Source of the DNA: Acidimicrobiia bacterium | GTDB taxonomy: Bacteria > Actinomycetota > Acidimicrobiia > IMCC26256 > PALSA-610 | NCBI GenBank assembly: GCA_036271555.1 | Contig: DATBAK010000074.1 | Span: 1 to 36,192, forward strand | Direction: 5' to 3' | DNA: 36,192 bases | In this document: positions 16,229 to 23,804 of the stretch, piece after piece | Numbering within the stretch: the first letter of the stretch is position 1 | How the letters are laid out: each line of letters starts with the position of its first letter | The notes under the pieces: model-generated | Database searches by the model: none | The model's input: the letters and a program-made list of their open reading frames with translations, nothing else | What the model was told of the DNA's origin: nothing | Position numbers and translations under genes: made by a program

Positions 16229-16650
16229 TCAGGCCGCGGGCGCAGACAACCGTTCTCGCCGCAGTTCGCGCAGGCGCTCCCGTATCGACTCGATCTCGAG
16301 GCCGGCGCGGGTCGGCAGTGAGGGCGGTCGTCGGCGTGGTCGGCTCCTGCCGACCACGTTTCCGGCGGGATCGTGGAACGTCGGGTCGCCGTTCGGATCG
16401 CCGGCGATGGAGAAGCCGCCATCGTGCACCTTCTGGTGGTGCCCTCTTCCCCCGGCACGCGAGGCAGCCGTTCGCGAGAGCGGTCGGATCGCCGTGCTCG
16501 TAGGTCTTGAGGTGGTGCGCTTCGCAGTCATCGGGGCGGGCGTCGAGCGTGCGGGAGAACTGCACGCCTTGGCGCTCGTGCTCCCCGACGGCTCGCGTCG
16601 AACCGTCGCGATCGAGATGACGGTCGAGCGCGTCCCTCCACTGCTGCCCG
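16229..16650 (-). pseudogene. Decayed C-terminal part of a DUF222/HNH endonuclease
   Basis: Read on minus, one frame gives ALDRHLDRDGS, then RPDDCEAHHLKTYEHGDPTA and LANGCLACR. The next frame continues HHQKVHDGGFSIAGDPNGD, PTFHDPAGNVVG and ends at a TGA at 16229. Together they match the HNH tail of the 13E12/DUF222 family (CEAHH, GGPT, CR.HH..VH). The join near 16445-16455 needs a 1-nt frameshift. The usual upstream Cys-x2-Gly-Cys site is lost and the DUF222 N-terminal domain is absent. It is a remnant between two divergent operons. Confidence 0.7.
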
Positions 16651-16801
16651 ATGCTCGCACCATCCTCGGGCCGACGCGTCGCGCGACGTCGACGAGCCGC
16701 GGCTCCATCACGGCGAACGCGGCATCGGCATCTCCGCTGCGCGGCGCGCGACGGTGCGACGCGACGCGGCCGCTGGCGGCCGCGCGTGTCCTCACGAGAG
16801 A

Positions 16802-19108
16802 ATGCCGACGATGAGCGAACCGAACAACGCGCGTCGCGCGACGAACCGCGACACCCCGCCCGAGCGATTGCGGCTGAACGATCCGCGCCCACCACGAGGG
16901 ACGCCGAACGTCATCACGATCATCCTCGACGACGTCGGCTTCGCGCAGCTCGGCTGCTTCGGCTCCGACATCGCGACGCCGAACATCGACGCGCTCGCCG
17001 CGAACGGTCTGCGCTACAACCGCTTCCACGTCACCGCGATGTGCTCGCCCACGCGTGCGAGCGTGCTCACGGGTCGCAATCATCACGCGGTCGGGTTCGG
17101 CTTCCTCGCCGATCTCCCGATGGCGTACCCGGGCTACACATGCCGCATCCCGAAGTCGGCCGCGCCGCTCCCGCGCGTGCTGCGCGACGCGGGATACAAC
17201 ACGTTCGCGGTCGGCAAGTGGCACCTCGTGCCGCGCGGCGAACGCTCGCACTCCGGTCCCTTCGACCGCTGGCCGCTCGGCATCGGTTTCGAGCGCTACT
17301 ACGGCTTCCTCCAGGGCGACACGAACCAGTGGACGCCGAACCTCGTGCAGGACAACCACTACGTCGACGCGCCGCGCCGGGCCGAAGACGGCTACCACTT
17401 GAGCGAGGACCTCGCCGACACCGCGATCGCGCACGTGCTCGCGCAGCACGAGGCCGCGCCGGGCAAGCCGTTCCAGCTCTACCTCGCGCTCGGCGCGATG
17501 CACGCGCCGCACCACGTCACGCCCGAATGGGTCGAGCCGTATCGCGGTCGGTTCGACGGCGGCTGGGAGCAGTGGCGCGCGGAGACGTTCGCACGTCAAC
17601 AACAGCTCGGCGTCGCCCCGGCCTCGGCGGAGCTCACCGAGCATCCGTCGTGGATCGCACGCTGGAACGACTTGAGCGCCGACGAGCGGCGCCTGCACGC
17701 GCGCACCCAAGAGGTGTTCGCAGGCTTCCTCGCGCACACCGACGCGCAGATCGGGCGGCTGCTCGACCGCCTGCGCGACATCGGCGTGCTCGACAACACC
17801 ATCGTCATGCTGATGTCCGACAACGGCGCGAGCGGTGAGGGCGGCACGCTCGGAACCATCAACGAGCACCGCTTCACGTCGCAGATGTCGGAGACCCTCG
17901 ACGGCAACCTCGCGGTGCTCGACGACTGGGGCGGCTTCCGCTCCTACAACCACTACTCGTGGGGCTGGGCGTGGGCGGGGAACACACCATTCCGTCTGTG
18001 GAAGCGGTACACGTGGCTCGGCGGCACTCGCGCGCCGCTGATCGTCCACTGGCCCGCGGGCATCGACGCGGCGTCGCGCGGCGGTGTGCGCACGCAGCTC
18101 TGCCACGCGATCGACCTCATGCCGACGATCCTCGACGCGTGCGGTGTCGACGCGCCCGTCGTCGTCGACGGCGTCGAGCAACAGCCGTTCGACGGCATGA
18201 GCCTGCGCACGACGTTCGCCGATGCGGACGCGCCCGCGCCGCGCGACACGCAGTACTTCGAGATGCTCGGCTCGCGTTCGATCATCGCCGACGGTTGGAA
18301 GGCGACCACGAACCACGTGTCGCAGGGTGTCGTCGACGAAGAGCGGTTGGTCGAAGGCAGCCGCGACTTCGAGACCGACGAGTGGGCGCTGTTCCGGTTC
18401 GACGACGACTTCTCCGAGGCGCACGATGTTGCCGCCGAGCACCCGGACGTGCTGCGCGCGCTCGACGCGCGCTGGATCGAGGAAGCCGAGCGCAATCACG
18501 TCTTCCCGCTCGTCGACTCGTTGACGCGACGGTTCAACGCGTTCATCGGTCCACCGCACCCGCCCGGTGCGCGCTGCGTGTTCCGGCCCGACGCCAGCCC
18601 TGCGACCGACGAGTCGGTCCCCTATCTCGTCGGCGGCTTCCGCATCACCGCGACGGTCACCGTGCCCGAGCGCGCCGACGGCGTGCTCTGCGCGCTCGGC
18701 GACTGGAACGCCGGGTACGCGTTCTTCGTGCGCGACGGACGCCTCACCTTCGTCGTGAACGCGGCGGGCGACATCTCGCGCGTCGTCGCCGACACGCCGG
18801 TGCCGACCGGACCCGATCCGATCGCGCTCGCGTGCTCCTTCGTGCCCGGCGCCGACGGCGGCGGCTACACGCTGACGCACGACGACACCGTCGTCGGTGG
18901 CGCGCGTTCGCCGCACCCGATGCCGTTGACGTGGCAGCACGGCGGCGCGCGACTCCGCATCGGGCGCGACGACGGCTTCCCCGTGTGCGACGACTACGCA
19001 GTGCCGTTCCCGTGGACGGGCACGATCCGCGAGATCGTGGTCGAGGTTCCGGGACCGACCATCCCCGACCCTGACGTCGAGCTCACCGAGGCGCTGCACC
19101 GTGACTGA
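16802..19108 (+). CDS. Arylsulfatase-type sulfatase with C-terminal lectin-like domain
   Basis: The protein is 768 residues from ATG 16802; ATG 16811 is an equal alternative. The metal site Asp43-Asp44 lies in IILDDVGFAQLGC. The activation motif CSPTRASVLTGR gives Cys81, the residue converted to formylglycine in type I sulfatases. VGKWHL, FQLYLALGAMHAPHH and MLMSDNGASGEGG follow as further active-site strands. From about residue 610, a beta-rich part (GGFRITATVTVPE to GTIREIVVEV) looks like a LamG/concanavalin fold. No signal peptide is seen, so the enzyme appears cytoplasmic unless the start is wrong. It should cleave sulfate esters; no formylglycine-generating enzyme gene is in the window. 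Confidence 0.92.
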   Translation: MPTMSEPNNARRATNRDTPPERLRLNDPRPPRGTPNVITIILDDVGFAQLGCFGSDIATPNIDALAANGLRYNRFHVTAMCSPTRASVLTGRNHHAVGFGFLADLPMAYPGYTCRIPKSAAPLPRVLRDAGYNTFAVGKWHLVPRGERSHSGPFDRWPLGIGFERYYGFLQGDTNQWTPNLVQDNHYVDAPRRAEDGYHLSEDLADTAIAHVLAQHEAAPGKPFQLYLALGAMHAPHHVTPEWVEPYRGRFDGGWEQWRAETFARQQQLGVAPASAELTEHPSWIARWNDLSADERRLHARTQEVFAGFLAHTDAQIGRLLDRLRDIGVLDNTIVMLMSDNGASGEGGTLGTINEHRFTSQMSETLDGNLAVLDDWGGFRSYNHYSWGWAWAGNTPFRLWKRYTWLGGTRAPLIVHWPAGIDAASRGGVRTQLCHAIDLMPTILDACGVDAPVVVDGVEQQPFDGMSLRTTFADADAPAPRDTQYFEMLGSRSIIADGWKATTNHVSQGVVDEERLVEGSRDFETDEWALFRFDDDFSEAHDVAAEHPDVLRALDARWIEEAERNHVFPLVDSLTRRFNAFIGPPHPPGARCVFRPDASPATDESVPYLVGGFRITATVTVPERADGVLCALGDWNAGYAFFVRDGRLTFVVNAAGDISRVVADTPVPTGPDPIALACSFVPGADGGGYTLTHDDTVVGGARSPHPMPLTWQHGGARLRIGRDDGFPVCDDYAVPFPWTGTIREIVVEVPGPTIPDPDVELTEALHRD

Positions 19109-19120
19109 CGAGTGCGGCAC

Positions 19121-19198
19121 GAGCGGCGAGCGGAGCGAGCACGCGACCTCGAACGCTCCCGTCCCGCGGCTCGGAGCGCGAGCAGGGCGAGCGCGACC
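19121..19198 (-). repeat. Dispersed repeat copy F (long form)
   Basis: Read on minus it begins GGTCGCGCTCGC, has GCGGGACGGGAGCG in the middle, then GAGGTCGCGTGCTCGCTC and CGCTCGCCGCTC. The same middle and end occur in copy I. Its GGTCGC end touches the GTG chosen as the start of the next gene. Confidence 0.7.
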
Positions 19199-20434
19199 GT
19201 GAGGTCGGTCGACTTGCGGACGCGCACCGCGGCCGACGTGCGCCCCATCGACGCGCGCGACTTCTTCGAGCACGAGCTGCCCGCGTTGTTCGATGCGCGC
19301 GCCGCGCTGGCAGTGCCGGGCGCGCGCGAGCTCGCACTCGAGTCCGTCGCGCTGGTCGTCGACGGACGCGCGTGGACGATCGCGTTCGACAATGAGCGGT
19401 TCACGATCGACTCCGGCGACGCGCGCGCCGCGACCGTCGTGCGACTCGACGCGACGACGTTCGCCGACATCGTCAACGACCTCGTCACGCCCATGGTCTT
19501 CCTCACCGCCGGCGAGCTCGACCTCCCGCGCGGCCGGTTCGAAGACCTCCTCGACTGGTGGGTCGTCCTGCGATCGGTGCTCGACGACCGGCCCGTGCAC
19601 ACGCGTGGCGCGGTCACGTTCCTCGATCGCGACGGTTCGCCGCTCGACCTCACGCGCGGCTTCACCACCGACGCCGACCCCGATGAGCTCGTGTACTTCC
19701 TCACCGAGGCCGGGTACCTGCACCTCGTCGGCGTGTTCGACGAGCAGGAGATGGCCGCGGTGAGCGCCGACATGGACGCGGCGGAGTCGAGCTACCGCCG
19801 CGACGACGGACGTTCCTGGTGGGCGCGCACGGCCGACGGTCGCGATCGAGTCGTGCGCATGCAGTACTTCCACGAGACGTCGCCCGCGCTCGCACGCCTG
19901 CTCGCCGACGAGCGGCTGTTGCGGTTCACGCGCCTCACCGGCGACGGTCACCGCTTCGGCAAGCCCGGCGGCAACCAGAACCTCGCGGAAGCGCTCGTGA
20001 AGCCGATCGGCGTCGTCGACGGCATCTCCGACGTGCCGTGGCACAAGGACTGCAGCCTCGGGAGTCACTCGTACCGCTGCTGCTCGCTCACCGTCGGCAT
20101 CTCGATCACGGGCGCCGACGCGGAATCGGGTCAGTTGCGCGTCGTCGCCGGTTCGCACCGCGCCCTCACGAGGCCGGCACTGATCCGGCACGACCTCGAC
20201 CTCCCGCAGGTCGACCTGCCGACGCGCACCGGCGACGTCACCATCCACCTCAGTTGCACGCTGCACATGAGCCAGCCACCGGTGGTGCGCGAGCGCCGCG
20301 TCGTGTACACCGACTTCTGCCTGTTCTCCGGGAACGGCGACGACGATCCCGGTGAGGCCCGCATCCGGCGCGTGCGCGAAGGCGCGTACCGCACGGTGTC
20401 GCAACCGCCCGCGGTGGGAGGAGACGGATCGTGA
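19199..20434 (+). CDS. SCP2-like domain fused to phytanoyl-CoA dioxygenase-like (PhyH) domain
   Basis: The protein is 411 residues from GTG 19199. Residues about 30-140 (VALVVDGRAWTIAFDNERF, GDARAATVVRLDATTFADIV and LLDWWVVLRSVLDDRP) resemble an SCP2/sterol-carrier fold. Residues about 150-400 form the non-haem Fe(II)/2-oxoglutarate dioxygenase domain: WHKD gives His282 and Asp284, His356 in LHMSQPP is the likely third iron ligand, and RERRVVYTDF carries the Arg that binds 2-oxoglutarate. It probably hydroxylates a lipid or acyl-CoA. Upstream in-frame codons to 19112 lie in repeat F and are low complexity, so I excluded them. The stop overlaps the next start (GTGA). Confidence 0.8.
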   Translation: MRSVDLRTRTAADVRPIDARDFFEHELPALFDARAALAVPGARELALESVALVVDGRAWTIAFDNERFTIDSGDARAATVVRLDATTFADIVNDLVTPMVFLTAGELDLPRGRFEDLLDWWVVLRSVLDDRPVHTRGAVTFLDRDGSPLDLTRGFTTDADPDELVYFLTEAGYLHLVGVFDEQEMAAVSADMDAAESSYRRDDGRSWWARTADGRDRVVRMQYFHETSPALARLLADERLLRFTRLTGDGHRFGKPGGNQNLAEALVKPIGVVDGISDVPWHKDCSLGSHSYRCCSLTVGISITGADAESGQLRVVAGSHRALTRPALIRHDLDLPQVDLPTRTGDVTIHLSCTLHMSQPPVVRERRVVYTDFCLFSGNGDDDPGEARIRRVREGAYRTVSQPPAVGGDGS

Positions 20435-20994
20435 ACCTGCCCTCGATCCACGAACGTGCACTCGGTGCGACCGGCGCGATCGTCGACCGCATCGCCGGCG
20501 ATCAGCTCGAGCTCCCCACTCCGTGCGACGGCTGGAGCGTGCGCGAGTTGCTGAACCACGTCGTCGGCGGCAACTACTGGGCCGCCGAGCTCGCGAACGG
20601 CACGACCATCGCGGAGGTCGGCGACCGGCTCGACGGCGACACGCTCGGCGCGGATCCGCACGCCGCGTACCGTGAGTCCGCGCGGCTCGCGGGCGCGGCG
20701 TTCGACGCGGCCGGCGCGATGGACGCGCCGTGCGCGGTGTCGTACGGCCCGGTGCCGGGATCGGTGTACTGCGGGCACCGCATCGTCGACGTCGTGATCC
20801 ACGGCTGGGATCTTGCGAGGGCGACCGCTCAGGACACCACGCTCGATCCCGAGCTCGTCGACGCGATCGCGGCGATCGTCGCGCCACAGATCGACATGCT
20901 CAACGGCAGCGGCATGTTCGGAACGACCGTCACCGTCGGCGCGCACGCCGACGCGCAGACGCGCCTCCTCGCGCTCCTCGGTCGTCAATCCTGA
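20431..20994 (+). CDS. TIGR03086 family (DinB-like, maleylpyruvate-isomerase N-domain) protein
   Basis: The protein is 187 residues from a GTG that overlaps the dioxygenase stop by 4 nt (GTGA), so the two are translationally coupled. The four-helix metal-binding fold shows ELPTPCDGWSVRELLNHVVGG with the first His ligand and HRIVDVVIHGWDLARAT with the later ones. The family is typical of mycothiol-producing actinobacteria and may bind a divalent metal and a thiol cofactor. The substrate is unknown. Coupling suggests it acts on the product of the dioxygenase (inference). Confidence 0.85.
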   Translation: MNLPSIHERALGATGAIVDRIAGDQLELPTPCDGWSVRELLNHVVGGNYWAAELANGTTIAEVGDRLDGDTLGADPHAAYRESARLAGAAFDAAGAMDAPCAVSYGPVPGSVYCGHRIVDVVIHGWDLARATAQDTTLDPELVDAIAAIVAPQIDMLNGSGMFGTTVTVGAHADAQTRLLALLGRQS

Positions 20995-20996
20995 CT

Positions 20997-21082
20997 GGTC
21001 GGGCTCGCAAGCTTCGCCCTCTCTGACGCCTCGGCCTCCGGCTGAGGTCGCGCCGCTCGCTTCGCTCGCGCGCCGAGGCGGG
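20997..21082 (+). repeat. Dispersed repeat copy G (divergent)
   Basis: It starts 2 nt after the stop with GGTCGGGCTCGC, has TCTGACGCCTCGGCCTC and then a second block CGCGCCGCTCGCTTCGCTCG. It lies in the convergent gap before the DMT gene. It is the least similar copy. Confidence 0.5.
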
Positions 21083-21093
21083 AACTGCATTCG

Positions 21094-21993
21094 TCAGCTC
21101 GGGGCGACTTCCGGAACCTCGATGGTGACCGCGGCCCCGGGACGGGTCGCGAGATAGCAGCCGCCGATCACGAGCACGAAGCCGCCGACGGTCGCCGCGG
21201 TGATGTGCTCGTCGAGCGCGAGCGCGCCGACGACGACCGCGACCGCGGGGTTCACGAACGTGATGAGCGTCGCGCGCGCGGGACCGATCTCCGCGATCAA
21301 CGCGAAGAACACGACGAACGCGACGCCGGTGCAGAGCGCGGCGAGACCGAGCAGGGCCCAGATCGCCGTCGCGGGTGGGACCGCGCTCGGACGTCCGATC
21401 CACGCGAGCGGCGAGACGACGAGCGCGACCGCGACGAGCGCGATCGCGACAACGCCGATCGACGGGACGTCACCGAGCTTGCGGGCGACGATGAACGGCG
21501 CGGTCGCGTACCCGACGCACACGAGCAGCACCTCGACGACGCTGAGCCACGGGATCCCGCCGTGCCCGCGCAGGTCGCCGTTGACGATCAGCGCGACCCC
21601 GCCGAGGCCGACCGCGATGCCGGCGACGCGCAGGAACCGCAAGGCGCTGTGATCGCCGAGCGCGTACGCCGCGATCGCGCCGACGATCGGCACGCACGAC
21701 ACGAGCAGTCCCGTGACGCCCGACGGCAACCGCTGCTCCGCGTTCGTCAACAGGAGCCACGGTCCGGCCATCTCGAGCGCAGCGAACGCGAGCACCGGCT
21801 TCCAGTGCGCGAGCGCGGGCCGGAGCGCGCCGGCACGCGCCGCGACTGCGAGCAGCGCGACAGCGGCGAGCGACGTGCGCGCGAACACGACGACCGCGGG
21901 CTCCACATGCTCGACCGCGACCTTGATGAGGAGATACGGAACACCCCAGATCACGCTCATGACCGCGAACAGCAGCCAGCCGCGGCGCGTCAT
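21094..21993 (-). CDS. EamA/DMT superfamily transporter
   Basis: The protein is 299 residues with about ten hydrophobic helices in two EamA halves. It begins MTRRGWLLFAVMSVIWGVPY, the usual start of the family. The second half contains ALCTGVAFVVFFALIAEIGP, then ARATLITFVNPAVAVVVGAL. I chose ATG 21993; the 39 upstream in-frame codons are Ser/Arg-rich and overlap the reductase gene. It is an inner-membrane metabolite exporter or importer with unknown substrate. It lies 19 nt after the deazaflavin-dependent reductase gene, probably in the same operon. Confidence 0.9.
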   Translation of the reverse strand: MTRRGWLLFAVMSVIWGVPYLLIKVAVEHVEPAVVVFARTSLAAVALLAVAARAGALRPALAHWKPVLAFAALEMAGPWLLLTNAEQRLPSGVTGLLVSCVPIVGAIAAYALGDHSALRFLRVAGIAVGLGGVALIVNGDLRGHGGIPWLSVVEVLLVCVGYATAPFIVARKLGDVPSIGVVAIALVAVALVVSPLAWIGRPSAVPPATAIWALLGLAALCTGVAFVVFFALIAEIGPARATLITFVNPAVAVVVGALALDEHITAATVGGFVLVIGGCYLATRPGAAVTIEVPEVAPS

Positions 21994-22012
21994 GCGCGCC
22001 GACGCGCCCGGT

Positions 22013-22465
22013 TCACGAGGCGGTAGTGATGGCGAACACCGGGTGGTCGGGCGCGATGCGCGCGAGCTCGCTCTCGGACGAGTCGGGACCGACACCGCCG
22101 AAGAAGACACCGACCTCGCTCTTCCACCGCTTCAGGTACGCGCGGAGGATCGCGGGCTTGTCGGCGTCGGTGAGCTCGGTCGCGGTGAAGGTGTCGACGC
22201 GGCGCCCGACGCGCAGCTCACCGGTGCCCGCCACGCGCAGGTTCCGCACCCACTGCGTGTGGCCGCGCGGCGCGACGAGGTACTTCTGGCCGTCGATCAC
22301 GAGCAGGTTGACGGGAACCGATCGCCACTCGCCGGTCTTGCGGCCGCGCACGCGCAGCTCCCGCGAGCCCAGCACGCTGACGCCCATCTTCGTGAGCCCC
22401 GAGACCATCGGGTTGAACACGTGACGCGTGAACCAGCCCGGTTCTTGGTAGTGCGTGTCGCTCAC
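22013..22465 (-). CDS. Deazaflavin (F420)-dependent nitroreductase-family oxidoreductase (DUF385/Ddn-like)
   Basis: The protein is 150 residues with a split-barrel fold. Family motifs are RGRKTGEWRSVPVNLLVIDG, then YLVAPRGHTQWVRNLRVAG. The enzymes use reduced F420 to reduce quinones or nitro compounds and sit at the membrane side of the cytoplasm. The GTG start overlaps the P450 stop by 4 nt (GTGA), so the two are coupled; an upstream in-frame stretch lies inside the P450 gene. It could supply or consume reducing power linked to the P450 product (inference). Confidence 0.87.
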   Translation of the reverse strand: MSDTHYQEPGWFTRHVFNPMVSGLTKMGVSVLGSRELRVRGRKTGEWRSVPVNLLVIDGQKYLVAPRGHTQWVRNLRVAGTGELRVGRRVDTFTATELTDADKPAILRAYLKRWKSEVGVFFGGVGPDSSESELARIAPDHPVFAITTAS

Positions 22466-23685
22466 GACGGCACCGGCGCGACGACGTCGTCCCATGCGAC
22501 GGGCAGATGCGCGTAGCCGTCGATGAGGTTCGAGTGCACGCGGGGCATCGTGGCGGGGTCGCCCACGATCGCGAGCCCCCGGAAGCGCGTGAGCAACGCT
22601 TCGAACATGATGCGCGCTTCGATGCGCGCGAGGTTCGCACCGAGACAGAAGTGCGGACCACCGGCGCCGAATGCGACGTGCGGGTTCGGCTCGCGGGTCA
22701 CGTCGACACCGTCGGGATCGTGGAAGACGGTGTCGTCGCGGTTCGCCGACGCGTACACCATGAGCACGCGGTCGTCGGCGGCGATCGTCTGACCCGCGAT
22801 CTCCGTGTCGTGCTCGGCGCGGCGGGTGAACTGCATCACCGGGGTCGAGTAGCGCAACAGCTCCTCGATCGCGAGCGGTAGTCGCGAGGGGTCGGCGCGC
22901 ACGATCTCCATCTGATCGGGATGCTCGAGCAGCGCGAGCGTGCCCGTCGTGATGAGGTTGCGCGTCGTCTCGCTCCCCGCGTTCTGGAGGAGCAGGAAGA
23001 AGATGTCGACCTGGAGCTGCGTGAGCCGCTCGCCGTCGATCTCCGCGTGGAGCAGCACACTCAGCAGGTCGTCTCGTGGCTGCGCGCGGCGCTCGTCGCA
23101 GAGGCCGTCGGCGTAGGCGTACATCTCCATCGCCGCGGCACCGCGCTCCGCGGGGGTGACCGCCGGATCGAAGCCGAACGTGATCTCGGTCAGCTCGAAG
23201 ACGTGCGCGCGATCCGCTTCGGGGACACCGACGAGATCGGCGATCACATGGAGCGGGAGCCAGAGCGCGAGGTCGGTGACGAGATCGCAGCCGCCGCGCT
23301 CCGCGACGCCGTCGACGAGGGCGGCGACGCGATCACGGATGCGATCGGTGAGGTCGGCGACCCGTCGAGGCGTGAACCCGGAGCTGATCAGCTTGCGGAG
23401 CCGGGTGTGCTCGGGCGGGTCCTTGCTGATGAGCAGCTCGGTGAGACCCTCGGCGTCGTCGTCGGCCGCGGTCTCGAGCATCGGATGGGGCGAGGTCTTG
23501 AAGTTGGCGTCCCGCGAGACCCGCATCACGTCGGCGTGGCGCACGATCGCCCAGTAGCCGCGGTCCCAGGCGGGATGGTCGTGGTGCGTGATGGGCCGCT
23601 CGCGCCGCAGCTCACGGAACTGCTCGTACGGGAAGCCGTGGTCGTAGGTCGCGGGATCGTGGAGCACGAGGTCACCGGCGGTCAT
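22462..23685 (-). CDS. Cytochrome P450
   Basis: The protein is 407 residues, a soluble bacterial class I type P450. The I-helix has AGSETT (236-241), the K-helix ExxR is Glu275-Arg278, and the haem loop FGAGGPHFCLGANLAR gives Cys347 as thiolate ligand. The N-terminal motif HGFPYEQFRELRRERPITHH and overall look resemble actinobacterial CYP families acting on steroids or fatty chains, but the subfamily cannot be fixed by eye. I chose ATG 23685; an alternative GTG at 23742 lies within a strong inverted repeat. No ferredoxin gene is adjacent. Confidence 0.9.
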   Translation of the reverse strand: MTAGDLVLHDPATYDHGFPYEQFRELRRERPITHHDHPAWDRGYWAIVRHADVMRVSRDANFKTSPHPMLETAADDDAEGLTELLISKDPPEHTRLRKLISSGFTPRRVADLTDRIRDRVAALVDGVAERGGCDLVTDLALWLPLHVIADLVGVPEADRAHVFELTEITFGFDPAVTPAERGAAAMEMYAYADGLCDERRAQPRDDLLSVLLHAEIDGERLTQLQVDIFFLLLQNAGSETTRNLITTGTLALLEHPDQMEIVRADPSRLPLAIEELLRYSTPVMQFTRRAEHDTEIAGQTIAADDRVLMVYASANRDDTVFHDPDGVDVTREPNPHVAFGAGGPHFCLGANLARIEARIMFEALLTRFRGLAIVGDPATMPRVHSNLIDGYAHLPVAWDDVVAPVPS

Positions 23686-23712
23686 CGGTGAATCATGCCC
23701 GGTCGGCTCGAT

Positions 23713-23755
23713 CTGATCGATCCGGGTGACGCGGCGCGTCACCTCGGTCGATCAG
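23713..23755. promoter_or_regulatory. 43-bp interrupted inverted repeat between P450 and addB
   Basis: Outer arms CTGATCGA (23713-23720) and TCGATCAG (23748-23755) and inner arms GGTGACGC (23725-23732) and GCGTCACC (23736-23743) share one centre at 23734. It sits in the 119-bp divergent gap. It could be a shared operator or a transcribed hairpin in the addB leader. Confidence 0.55.
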
Positions 23756-23804
23756 TTCCGCGAAGCTCCAGGTCACTGTCACAGGCCCTGCGTACGATCG
23801 GATC

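Noticed and set aside
16229-20887. Minus-strand open frame of about 1550 codons
   Set aside because: It is antisense to the sulfatase and dioxygenase genes and is Arg/Val/Asp-rich. Only its last part (16229-16450) resembles a protein, the HNH remnant, and that is listed as a pseudogene.
23686-23742. P450 start at the GTG at 23742
   Set aside because: It would place coding sequence in the strong 43-bp inverted repeat; the ATG at 23685 gives a normal P450 N-terminus.
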